From Plasmodium malariae (taxonomy: Eukaryota; Apicomplexa; Aconoidasida; Haemosporida; Plasmodiidae): a stretch of 64,000 nt of DNA. Made by a program: the position numbers and the translations under genes. Under the pieces are notes generated by a model. The model was not told where the DNA came from and searched no databases. It was given only the letters and a program-made list of their open reading frames with translations. The stretch covers positions 62,001 through 126,000 of the forward strand of contig NC_041781.1 in assembly GCF_900090045.1 (NCBI RefSeq). Reading direction: 5' to 3'. Shown here in pieces: positions 27,111-39,560 of the stretch; the first letter of the stretch is position 1; every line of letters begins with the position of its first letter.

Positions 27111-28607
27111 ATATAATATATGCTTCATACTATAGAAAAAACGTCAATAAATCACATGAAATGTTATTAATTTTGTATAACGTTTAAATAAATATATTGT
27201 TTAATATTAAGCATCAAGCTGTGATTTTCATAATGTATTAAAAAAAACATTAAAATTAAAAAGTACATAAACAATAAAAACAAAGAATTGCACACATATA
27301 CATGAATTTGTAAACAAATAAAATATTTCATAAAAACACAATATAAAACTCTCTGTTTTTTTATTCTTCGCACATTAATTTTATCAAATATAATTAATTC
27401 TATGAAAATTTTGTTCACATAAATTTAAAGAATAATTGTGTTGATTTCATGAAATTTTTCTTTCTTAGGATCTTCTCATTGAATTATAAAATACAAAGTT
27501 ATTTAATAAATATCAAATAAACTTATTAAATAGAAAAAAAAACTTAATATATAAGTACTGATCTAATATTACAAAAGCCAGAAAAAAAAAAATTATATAC
27601 AAAAATAATACGAGCAAAATATCGTAAAAAAAAATGTATATTATAGAAGGATTTTGTTTTATTTATTTGTTTTTGTTTTTACTATATCGCATCCTAAGTG
27701 TATTATTCTAATGCTCAAAAAACAAAATATAATAAGAGAAAATATCTTATGAATTTAATAATCTTTTTAGCACTATATTATTAGAATTGTCGACTTATAT
27801 TTGAATATTCATACATTTTAAAAATTAAATGTGGCATATTGTTATATTCTTATAAAAAGTAAAAATTTCAAATATTTCTAACTATATATAGTAAGACTAC
27901 ATATATCTTATATAATTATATTTCGTAAACCTAGTTTTTATTAGTTAATATTTAGTTGTACTTAAAAATAATATTATATGTATATAAACATAAGTAATAT
28001 ATAGCAAACTTGTTAAGTTTATATATGATAGTCTTTATTGTTCATTAATATATTTATCAAAAATATTTTTAAAAAATATCACAGAATAATTAGCTTATAA
28101 TCTCTAGAGAAACATTTATTATTCATCATCTAACAACAGATTTAAACAAAATTGTTCTAAATCTATTTTTTGAATAAATACTAATACAAATTTTACTTCT
28201 AGAATTTTATTCTCTGTTATATCCTTAATGAAATATTTTATCTATATATAGTACATATAATTGTTATTTTTAGAAAAAATTTATATGTCGTTAAATTATA
28301 ATTTTTATGCAATTTTATATTCTTAAAATTAAATAAATTCTACGTTATTAATTTTATTTCAATAATATTACCTAATAACTATTTTAAATAAAGCTTTTAT
28401 TATTTGTTTTTCAGTATATACTACAATTATACTTATTTAAAAAAAAATATAATGTTATTTATATTGATATAATAAAAAACAAATAAAATAAATTATAAAT
28501 CAAACATTTACTGAATATTAAAAAAAATATTGTATATATCTAATACCTTAATTATTGCAAAAGTTTTGTGAACATTTAAAAAATTCATTATATTACAAAA
28601 TAGAAAT

Positions 28608-29489
28608 ATGCTTGCCTTTTTTACTAAAGCTATTATTTCTTCCATTTTAATATGGACTTATAAATATTTCGATGAGGTACCATAGTAATTGCATATAAAT
28701 TGTCTTTTTTCTTATTTGCTATTTTATTTTTTTATATTAAATAAAATTTTTATTGAAATAATATATAAATATACTCTTTTCAACGAATGGATATTCATCT
28801 TTATTTTTAGTTATCTATTTATCGTAAATCATGGAACAAAAGATACAACCGAAATAATACATTCAACGTACAATTTACAAGATTACTAAGTAGTGAAACA
28901 AAAGTAAAAGAAGAGCGAAAAAAAAAAAAAAAGTATAAATGATTCACTATACAAAAGCGATGATTCCTTTATAGAAAGACCAAATTCATTAGAACATGAT
29001 GAAGAATTTAAAAAAATATTTACTAATTTAATGCAACGTGATATTTCTGAACAAGAATTTAATGATTTGATGCAATACACAACATTTCACAAAGAATACG
29101 ATTCATCCAATATTAAACAAAATTTAAAAAAAAAACATAACCTAAAACATTATGATATTGTTGAAAAACACAAAAAATCACATATATTTTTAAAGAAGGT
29201 AGACTCAGAAAATGAATCAAATTTATTTCAAAACAGTTCATGTAATAAACATCATTCCTTAAAGCATCATGATATAGATAAGGATCTTTTATATTTAAGA
29301 AAAAAACGGCAAGTATATTCTTTAGTTAAGTCAAACAAACAATTTCTTAAAAAAAGATTATTAGTATTGTTTACTCTAATTATATTAGGTATTGTTATTG
29401 CACTGTTACTGTACTGCTTGCCATCAAATCAGGCTACTAAAAGTTTCGTTGATTTCTCATTCGAATCATGCAGATGGATACTTTTGTAA
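28608..29489 (+). pseudogene. PEXEL-like exported protein gene with poly-A frameshift
   Basis: Exon 1 (28608-28676) encodes the 23-residue hydrophobic peptide MLAFFTKAIISSILIWTYKY plus FDE, with a GTACCA donor in phase 0. Exon 2 starts at 28811 after TTATTTTTAG. It carries an export-type motif TRLLSSE (Arg near residue 47), then KVKEER and a run of 15 A (28918-28932). In frame this runs into TGA at 28940-28942. One base over, a long frame continues to 29489 with charged, His/Lys/Asn-rich sequence and a C-terminal membrane segment (LVLFTLIILGIVIALLLYCL). Ignoring the indel the gene would specify about 248 residues. It may be an intact gene with a miscounted homopolymer or a pseudogene. The family is not identified; it is a single-membrane-segment exported protein on the opposite strand to the fam genes. 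Confidence 0.7.
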
Positions 29490-31976
29490 ATAATGGTGGA
29501 TAATATAACGTAATAAATAAATCCAAAGCTAGTAATAAATATGAAAAAAATATTCACTGTGAAAAATTAATCTTATATATTTTTATATTTATTACAATAA
29601 TATAAAGTTCGTAAAATTTTATATATCTAATATTAAAAAAACTTATACCCTAATATAATTATATAATATTTGAATTTTTTATTTATTCATATTTAATCTT
29701 AAAAGATTAACTTATCATAAATATGTACACCTAATAATAAAAGTATATTATTTATATTTTAATTGTTAGTTTAAATTATTTAAGTTTCATATTTTATCTA
29801 AAATTATGCTTTCTATCGACTTACATTTTTCGTTAAGTATATTCGTGAAAAACAAATACATTTCCAAGTTTAAGATATATGACAAATGACAATTAAATAA
29901 ATTACATTACATTATATTTTTCATTGAACTATATGTACGTCTTATTTTATTTAATTTTTAAATATAAGTATCTATTATTAATTAATATTTATTAGTTAGG
30001 TAAACAAATTGTTATTATTTATTAACTAGTATTATTTAAACTAGATAATGTAATTTTCTATTTTTTTTCCTTTTTTCATTTTATCATAAATAATATAACT
30101 AATCATACACTAAAAAATAATAAATTAAAAAGAAAAAAAAGGTTATGTTCAATGCACTTCTGTTTGAATTAGCATAAAAGAAAAATTATTAGTAATATTA
30201 TTTTTATAATAAAAAACATAATGAACAAATATAAAGAAATCAATGTCAAAATAAATAGGGTATCTATGCTTATTTCACTGATGTTATCTTTTTAATTTGT
30301 ATATAGAAATTATAATTAGTACTCCATTTTTTTTTAATTAAATACTCTTTAAATTGTGCTTTAAATTTCTTATGGGTACTCTGTAAATTAAATAAACATC
30401 AAAATGTTTACTAAGTACATTGGACTAATGAAAAACTTTTTGTTGTAACTTATATTATGATTACAAAAACTACCCCTTCTTTATATATAAACGAATATTT
30501 GTCTACTCAGAAATGGATAATTAATATATAAAATTTATTTTAATAATATATCTTATAAGGATGATACAATTTATGGGCATCATTAAATTAAGGAAAATAA
30601 AATAAAATTTAATGTAAAATTTTTTATGAGATATTTTTATTATTTTTTTCTTATTTTTATATTTAAATATTCAATAAATGCGTAAAATTTTAATTTTATT
30701 ATATTACATTAATCAGCAATATGTTCGTCTATTATTATATAAATGTATTTTACAAAAGGTGAATACAATTTCTATTCAAGTTTCACTAAAGCATAACATA
30801 TGCATTTTCAATTTTTTAGAATTTCACAGTTAAAACTTTTCTATTTTATAATAATAAAATTTTCTATCATACTCATTTTTTGTTTATTTCTCAACGTGCT
30901 AATACCATCATTATGTAAATAAAACTATCGATTATTAACTATATAACACGAATAAATTTCATGCATGAGAACATAAGAAAATATGTTGTATAAATATATT
31001 AATTATGATATTTAATAAATAAGTAGAATTGTTCATATTTGTTAATTTTCAGTATTTTTTTTTGCATTTAAATACAAAGAAAAAAATTTAACTTTATAAA
31101 TATGTAACAAATTTTTAGTTTCAAATTCTTTTTTTAATTCCTTATTTTTGAAGATTTATTTCTCCTTAATATATTTATAACATAGCAAAAATAAATGTAA
31201 TTACTTACAGATATTTATATGGTTACGCAAAAAAATTTTATTTCTTTTTGCCTCTTTTATTAGTAATTGCACCTTTACATATATTTAATTTCATTTATAA
31301 AACATTCAAAATTTTAAACATATATCAAAAAGGTTCTTTTAGTAAATATTTATTATAATGCATTTATTATGATTCAATTTGTAATAAATATTAATTAAAT
31401 TTGCTTGTAACAAAAATAAAAAAACGCTCTTTTTCTTTTATTATATACAAAAAAAGACATTTACAAATGAATAAAAACAAAAAAAATATTTTCCTTTAGT
31501 TATCTCATAAATTAATAATTTTAAACTAAAAAAGCGCAACAGAAATGATAAGAAATTAAGTGAAATTTTTAAAGTTCAAAATATGAATTTTCCCACTAAT
31601 TTAACCAAATAATACAAACTTCAATAATCATATTAAATTTATGGTGTATTCATATACTTCACGTAAAAAATATTCTTAAATTCACATATATATATTATTT
31701 AATAATAATAAATTATATTAAAACAATTTTTTAAATACAAATTTCAACGTAAAACAGCAAAATTCAACAAGGAAGAACAACTCATGTTTATATAATATAT
31801 CAAAAATATTATATATAGGAGGGGGTATTATAAAAATTAAGTGACTATATTTACATTTTTAATATATAAGTAATATATTTGAGAATACTACACATTGTCT
31901 TATCTATATTAAATAATTTTTCTACCAATAAAATAATAGAATTATATTAAATTTTAGAATTATTAGCTTTTATTGA
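29490..31976. other. gene-free A+T-rich spacer
   Basis: No supported gene. It contains the 3' flank of the superfamily pseudogene at about 31350-31560 and an isolated G-rich spot (GGAGGGGG near 31818), unusual in this DNA. Otherwise low-complexity. Confidence 0.6.
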
Positions 31977-32780
31977 TTAATATTTTTCAATTATTTTCAA
32001 AATATTTAGAATAACTAATACAACTGCAACAGGAAAGAGTACAAACAAAAATAAATACATTTTTATATATATGAAATATACTTCTGTTCCCAATGAGCCA
32101 AAAAAATTGAAAAATAAATAATGTGATAATAGAATTAGTACAATTCCTATAAATAAAACTAAAAAGGATGAAGTAACTACTAATGCCAACTTTCCGTGTA
32201 TCATTATGTTTGCTTTCGTTTTATTAACTTTGAGGTTATTTTTAATTTTATCTTTAGAATCTAATAAATTAATTATTTTTTTTTAAAAAAATATATCTGT
32301 TCTATTAAGTAAAGCAGAACTCTTTTGTTTATATAAATTATCCTCTTTCTCCATATTCAATAAGCTTTCTTTAAAATTTTTTCTTTCCCATTTATTGTTT
32401 TTGTTATTTTTAGTTATGCCTTTTTTTTTACATACCAATGTAGTATTCCACCCGTTATCTGGTATATATTCAATCGATTTTAAGTTCCCTATGTTCTGTG
32501 CTAGTAGTGTATTTTTTGTTATATCTAAACATCCATGTAAATTATATTTATTTATTAACAATTTACGAGGTGTATTATAAAAAAAAAAGTAAAAAAATTA
32601 TTTACAATTATATAAATATCCATACTATGAAAAACTTATTTTTAAACCTAAAACATGGAAAAAAAAAAAAAATATTAAATATTATTATAATACCATATTA
32701 TAGAAATAATTCCATATACAAATTAAAATGGTAAATGTTAGGAATTCAATAAAAATAAGAGAGTTATTATTTTGTTTCAT
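31977..32780 (-). pseudogene. divergent fam-l/fam-m superfamily pseudogene
   Basis: Exon 1 is complete (32780-32694, 29 codons, MKQNNNSLIFIEF..., GTATTA donor), a signal peptide. The exon-2 frame begins near 32578 with NTPRKLLINKYN, but the bases before it read TTTTTATAATACA, so the usual TTTAG acceptor is absent. The export motif position reads NTLLAQ: the Arg expected at residue 52 is Thr, while the Gln fifth position is kept. A TAA at 32283-32285 interrupts the frame, which continues in phase through two hydrophobic segments to 31977, ending ILNILKIIEKY. The fam-m and fam-l hallmarks are missing, so this belongs to a divergent branch, perhaps with the gene at 53693-54573. Three independent lesions indicate a dead gene. 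Confidence 0.75.
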
Positions 32781-35700
32781 TGTATACATTTCTAACACTA
32801 TAATATATTGTCTAATGAAAACGTAAACAATATTCTAAATAATATAAATTATAAAAGTAACACTTTTTATTATAATTTTTGTTTGATATCTTTTATTTTA
32901 TAATGTATATATTGAATATATAAAGATATAGCTAATAATAAACTTTAAAAATATAAATATACTTTTAAATTTATTTAGCATAATATCTATATAGAGCTAA
33001 TATAAGAAATGTAAAGAGAAAATATTATGCAATAATTTAAATAAAAATAAATGATTAATATTAAAAATATGAAAACTAATTATTTAATGGTAAAAGAGTT
33101 AATAAAATTTTTTAATAATTTAAAAAAAAAAAATTATATGTAATAGCAAAAAATTAGATTATAATAAATCAAAAATTTTATAAACACTAACAAAAAATTC
33201 CTTTATATTTAAATGCATAACATGTAGAAAATGTATACACAAATATACTCAGAAATTAATATTGCACTTTTACATTCTTTCCATGAATAATTTCTATTTT
33301 TTATGTTTTTTAAAGAGTTTCGTTTTAAGGTAAAACCTTACTAACAAATACGACAGAAAAAATATTAAAAAAAAAGTGAAATTATCAAAAATATTTTTAA
33401 TTATATAAAATATACACAAGTATCTATAAAAAAAAAAAATATATTCTTTTATAAATTATTATATATTAATAAAATTTGTCGTTTTAAAAGAATCTATAAG
33501 ATAACATATATTTAAAAAAACTATAATAATAAGCTTCATAACGTTTATAATATTTTTACAATGTTATCATTTTTATCTAAGTTCAAATAAAATTTATTAT
33601 TATTTAATAACTTTTAAAACTCACAAATTTCATATTTGTTCTTATATCTAAAAGCTAAATATCAGATATGTTTATAAAATATTAATATAAAATAAAAAAA
33701 AAAAACAATTAAAATAAAAATAAATTTATGATAAAAACATTCTATAAAATTCAATAATTCCAAAATTATATATAGCCATATAAAATTACAAGCAAAAGTA
33801 AAACAAAGCGTAAAAATTAAAAATGCATAAAAGAATGATGAAAATAGATTTAGATATATTGTAGATTCAATAATTGTTCTAACAGAAAAATACGGAAAGA
33901 ATTCATAATAACTATATTTTCAAAAAATATTTTAAAATTTATATTTAAACAATTAATATTTTATATAACATAAAAAATTCTAACAACAAGAAAATTATTT
34001 TATATTATTTTATTTTTGCTTTTTGTATTTTTTAACACAGGGCTTAATAACTATAATTCATTGTATGAAAAAATATTATATTGATAAAAAAAAAATTAAT
34101 TAATCATTTATAGTTAAAAAAGTTTGAATAACTTAACCAACTCTCAAACATTGACATAAACATATATCCATTCCATTATATTATTTGTATATATTTATTG
34201 TATTAATAATATGAAAAGTATATTATCATGTATAAGTCTATATCATTTAATCAAGTTATGTTTTAATACTTTAAAAAAAAAAATTTTCTTATAAAATAAG
34301 ATTACATATAAAAACTGGCAAATGTTGAAGTTCATAACTCGTATTACAATAAATGTAAAATAAAATAACATATATATTGTATTTAATACATTAGATTTAA
34401 TGTGTTAATTTGTTTACATTCTCAAGTATTCTTGGGAATTTTTATTTTTCTTAAGCACTTTTTTTCTTTTTTTTTATAATAGATATATATATTGATTTAT
34501 TTTCTTAATATCTTCAAGAATAAAAATACAAACATGTTTTCGCGATGAACATATTCTTTTATAGATATTTATGTAATTTTTATAAAGGTAAATTTAATCA
34601 AAGTTCACATATTATTAATAATAAAAATATAGAATTTTGTATCCTCGTATTTTTTGAAACAGATTAACAGTTAACAAAATATATAATAACTTATATAAAA
34701 ATACTATTACAATCAAAATTTCACTATTAAATAATCACCATTTTTTAGAAATAACCTGAATTCTAGATTTTATTATAAATTATATATAAACGAAACTAAT
34801 ATTTTTTTTATTTTTATATTATAAAAAAAAATAGTGTACATTTATGAAAGAATTATAATTGGTCAACATAAACTATATGTATTTTTATATATCTACAATA
34901 TGATATTAACATATTACTTAATAGATTTATAGAAAACTATAAAACGTATTACAAACATATAAACAAATACTTACGCATTGTTAAAGTATTGTAAAAATTA
35001 TATATATTTTTTAATAACTTCTAAAATTATATAGAATTTAACAGATATTTGACTCTGTCTTAGAAATTTATAATTAGAATACAAAAGAAAAATTTATTAC
35101 ATAATATAAATTAATGTCTTGTTAAATTTATTTTATTAATGCAATTATTGAATGATATAATATATATATAATTATAAAATTTCAATGTAATTTATATTTA
35201 AAAAATTTATACAAATTCTAATTAGCACTATAAATAGTAAGGATAATAAAATTATAAATGATATAAATACTTTTTTTAAATATAAAAACATACTTTCCCG
35301 TGATTAACTATTTTAAATTATCCACAATTAAAAAAGCTATTCTTCTCTTATATAATCATAAATTCACAATTATATGATTAAAAAAAAACAAAAGACTGTT
35401 AAAAATATTCTTAAATTAAATACGATTTATAAGATACATTCTATAAAATATTTTTATAGTGTATACATTAATTTTTTTTCAAGTAAATATATATATCTAT
35501 ATAAATATATAAAAATACTTTCACTTCGTTTCATTAAATATAAAGGAAGAAGTATTTATTTTTATTATAATTATAATAAATTTCTTTCTAAAATTACTTC
35601 AATAAATAATCATTTAAGATTAGTACAAAAGAAAAAAATAAAACAAAAACTTTTTATATGAAATACAAAATATTGCAAAAATATTATATGAACTGTGCAA

Positions 35701-36022
35701 TTATATATTAATTCGTACCTTCAAATATGTATTTTCCATAAGTATATAATTAAATATACAAACATATATATCAATCCATAATATTTAATTAAATTGAAGA
35801 AAAACTCTAAAATGCATATTTATAAATACTAAAACTTTCATAGCAAAAAAAATACTAATAGAATATTTATTTACTCTTCCTCATCAAAAATTCTAGTTAT
35901 TCACACTTACATTTATATAATTTAAGCATTTATTAACATGTAATTAAGCATATAAGTATACTATATTTATATATGCATATTAATTCGTAATCCACAGAAA
36001 GAAAAATATTTATTTATGTGTT
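32781..36022. other. gene-free A+T-rich spacer
   Basis: No supported gene. A weak TGTAGAAAATGTATAC phrase at 33223-33238 lies about 442 bases upstream of the pseudogene start and may be a decayed upstream block. The right part (about 35440-35640) is the 3' flank of the next fam-l pseudogene; the open frame at 35374-35661 is antisense within it. Confidence 0.6.
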
Positions 36023-36887
36023 CTAACATTTCCTCTTCACCATTCTATTATGTTTTCTAAATTTAACATAAGTAAAAGCAGACCATATCATCAATATGAC
36101 AATTTATATACCCAATAATACAAGAAATGATATAGCATAATCATGGTTCATAGTTGTTTTAAGTTCCCCAACACTCATAATCCCTATATAGTTTTTTACA
36201 CTGTCCAAAAAAAACACCAATAAAACCTCCTAAATGTGCTAATACTTCCCAAGTAAATACCATAGTAGGTAAAAACATTTTATACCCAAACTTTTTACAT
36301 ATTAATTTTTGGTATGCCCTATTGCTAATTGAATGTTTTTTTTTTATAATAAAATCTATGTAATCAAGTTGCTTGAAAAAATTTCTTTCAAAGCGAGATA
36401 ATTTTTTTCCTCCATATACTAACTTTTTTTGTACCTTATATTGTTTATTGAATTCTTCATATAATGAAATTCAACTTTATCGTAAAATAGTTTTTTTGTT
36501 TCTCTATCCATTTTCAATTACAACTTCTTTATCATTCTTTTCATAATTATGTATCTCTTGTTGTGAATCTACAATTTGTGAAACATTTTTATCTTGAAGT
36601 TCTTTTAATAATCGAAAATTTCTTAAATATAATTTTATATCGTATGTAAGGTATCCCATTGATATAATAAAAGTATTCTAATAAGAAAAAAATATATTTA
36701 TTAATTAAAAGTATAATTGATCTCAAACACAAAAATTATAATTTATAAAAATGAGTAGATAAATAAAAAATACAAATATCCTTAAATAATGTAATTATAC
36801 CTCTTCATTGAAAAAACTATATATCCAAGATAAAAGTATAAATATACCAATTTTAATAAAAAAGATTAACCTAAATTTTGTTTTTAT
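36023..36887 (-). pseudogene. fam-l-type pseudogene with lost start codon
   Basis: Exon 1 (36887-36801) has the standard 29 codons and a GTATAA donor, but the first codon is ATA in place of ATG. Exon 2 starts at 36677 after CTTATTAG and carries a canonical export motif FRLLKE (Arg at residue 51). A TAG and at least two frame changes follow near 36440-36515. The fam-l hallmark is recognisable as FERNFFKQLDYIDFIIKKKH. The loop after the first membrane segment ends in a stop, and the second membrane segment is in another frame with an internal TAA before the basic tail KFRKHNRMVKRKC. The gene is clearly dead, though its splice sites and export motif survive. Confidence 0.8.
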
Positions 36888-39036
36888 GATATATAATTTT
36901 AAAATTATACTATATTCAGTAAGAACAACAAACAATACTATAATATTATTTTAATTATAAAGGATAAAATATTTATTTTATTAATTTTTTATTTATTTAT
37001 AAAAATATTATTGTATGTACATAATTTAAATGTTTTTTACAACTGATACGAAGAATAGAAACTTTATAAATTTATTATATAATTTTTATCTTAATGATAT
37101 TCATAAAAAATTATTTTTAATAAAAATAATATAATTTTTATTCATTCATAAATATACAAAAAATATATAATTTGATATAAAACCGTAATTAAATTATTCT
37201 TATATAATTCTTTTCCAAAATATATATATATTATATATATATGATTTTTCAATATTTCAAACTATTAAATATATGTAAAATGTAAAATATATGAAATATA
37301 GAATATAGATTATGTATTATACTGTATAATAAGAGATTAATTTATAAATATAATAATAGTTTTTTATTAATAATGCCAATTTTAAAAACGCTACTTTTTG
37401 GAACAAAAGTTTATTATTGTTGAAAATTTTTTATTATCATAACAATATAATAGTAGTTATAGTAATTATAAAAGGAAGCATTTTCCACAAATTATGCATT
37501 ATATTAATTATATAAATTAAATCCCTTATTATATATGATGTATTTAGAAAAATATATTAATAATATACCAAATAATATATTAAAAATATATATATTTAAA
37601 AAATAATTAAAAAAAACAGAAAAAAAGAAGTTATATTTTTTTGTACCATAAGTTTGAAAATAATATATTTTAAACAGTTTTAATATATATCATTATTTCT
37701 AAATGAAATTTTTTTATAGTCATAGAATTAGTTTCTTTTTCTTCTTCTATAATTAAAAATATATATTTAGAGGAAATTTAAATAAAATAAAATATAAGGA
37801 GAGAAAAATAGAGATAGGCAGTAAAATTTTTTTAAAATCATTTTATATATTTTCCCCAGTTCAGAAGTATATCAAGTGAAATATATTTAAAAATAAGAAT
37901 AATATACACAATATAATATGTACATAATAAGAATAAATATATTTTAATAAAATATATATTTTTCAGTAAAATATTTCTTATAATTTTTGACAGAATATAT
38001 TATATTGTTATTTATTCTTTTGAAAGTCAATAATATCAGCAACAAATTCTAAAGATAATAAATAAAAGATAAACATAAGTAAATAATATATTGATGAAAA
38101 TAATTTTAGAAAAAAAATTTATAATTCCTTAATATGTATATACTTTATGCATTGTAATCCTGGGTATCATAATTATGAATATACCATATTCAAAGAAATA
38201 TATTTCTATCATACGATATAAAACTATATATAATTTTTCACTTTAAGAAATCATTTTCTTTAAATTAAACAGTTCAAAGGATTAAAAAATAATGAAAATT
38301 TTATAAATTTAAAATACTACACTTAAATTACAAAACATAAAAAAAAAATATAAATTAACACTAATATATTTTTTTGTTTTTATATATATATATGTTATTC
38401 TGCTGAAGGAATACACACAAACTCTTATTGAGTTTCTTTTATGTTTTTTTTCAAATTTGATAATCTAACACTTTTATGTACAGTTAATTTATGCATATAA
38501 ATTATGAGCAAAAGCATTTTAAATATTCATAATAATATACATATAACTTATAAAATATATCACAAAATAGAACTCATTGTATAATAAAATCCTCCAAGAC
38601 AGTTATTTGTAAATATAATTTTCCAATTTTATCGATATTCATTATTCCTTAATATTTTTTTAAGCACACTTTTTAGAAAATAAATCTATATTCGTATAAA
38701 TTATTTATATTTTTCCTAATATAACAAGTCATATACAGTAAGCTTAATTTCCTAGAAAAATATTATATTTTATCATTATTACGTATATATAGCATAAAGG
38801 TATTTTTTCTTTATATACATATCTCAATAACCTTTATCTAAACTCGCATCATATCCTTTTTATGTTTGATAAATTATATTAATGATGCATAATAATAACA
38901 CACGTTAGTAAAGAGAAGATACTAAAATTCCATTATAGAATTTTCATATTTATACTAACCATGTAATACTATGTCTACAAAAAATAATTTATTCATTCAC
39001 ATATTTAATTTTTATCGAAAATAATATATTCTTTAT
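36888..39036. other. gene-free A+T-rich spacer
   Basis: It contains the conserved block of the fam-l pseudogene at 37285-37330. No supported gene elsewhere on either strand. Confidence 0.6.
37285..37330 (-). promoter_or_regulatory. conserved upstream block of superfamily gene
   Basis: It contains ATATAGAATATAGATTATGT then ATACTGTATAAT on the plus strand, about 410 bases upstream of the mutated start at 36887. It persists although the gene is dead. Confidence 0.45.
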
Positions 39037-39560
39037 ATGGTTTCATATATAATGTACGAAGCAAACCATTATTTTGCTATTCTACAAATAAGACATGTTT
39101 TATTTTTTACCCCTTTTTATAATATAACATATAAATTATGTGCTTTACTATTTATAATATGTTCCCATAATTTATTTATATGTGTAGTCTTCGTACATAT
39201 GCTTAAAAATATAATTCATTGTATAATAGTCATATAAGTAGATATTTTACAGTAAATGTAATAATATTTGTACACAACTGGAAAACTTTAATAATGAGTA
39301 TTTACCTAGTAAATATCATATGATTAATCGAGAAGGGGTACAGCTTTTAAAGTATATTAATGAACTACATAAAGATACTGAATCTCAAAGGTATATTTTT
39401 CCAGAATAATTTTTATTCATTGATTTACTGGCATCAGAATGATCAATATCTGAAGCTCTACAGTATACAAATTTATCATTTTATTTTGAATAATTACATT
39501 AACATTTTTTGCAATACTTTTCATGTTTCATTTTTTCTAGTACTGTAAATTAATTTACTC
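39037..39560 (+). pseudogene. unidentified plus-strand coding relic
   Basis: A 66-codon open frame (39037-39237) with dispersed Cys and hydrophobic residues is followed, after a possible acceptor (TTTTACAG near 39250), by clearly protein-like sequence NFNNEYLPSKYHMINREGVQ and LLKYINELHKDTESQ. This runs into several stops near 39405-39500, with FIDLLAS and ISEALQYTNLSF still readable. Composition suggests a decayed exon of a subtelomeric surface gene such as PIR or STP1, but I cannot match it to a specific family motif. Confidence 0.35.

Larger units (their letters stand above)
22969..28607. other. long gene-poor stretch
   Basis: No supported gene in about 5.6 kb. It holds the 5' block of the frameshifted fam-m gene (23371-23420) and a diverged repeat at about 26500-27110. 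The patch near 25380-25520 is richer in G+C and has short protein-like frames broken by stops, but nothing I can identify. Confidence 0.6.

Noticed and set aside
26978..27187. Similar hydrophobic frames at 26978-27187 and 40891-41079, considered as a small gene family
   Set aside because: The similarity is at DNA level within a diverged repeat; the translations are Ile/Tyr/Phe-rich and not better conserved than the flanks.
35374..35661. Plus-strand open frame of 95 codons
   Set aside because: It lies antisense in the 3' flank repeat of a fam-l pseudogene; the equivalent flanks elsewhere do not preserve the frame.
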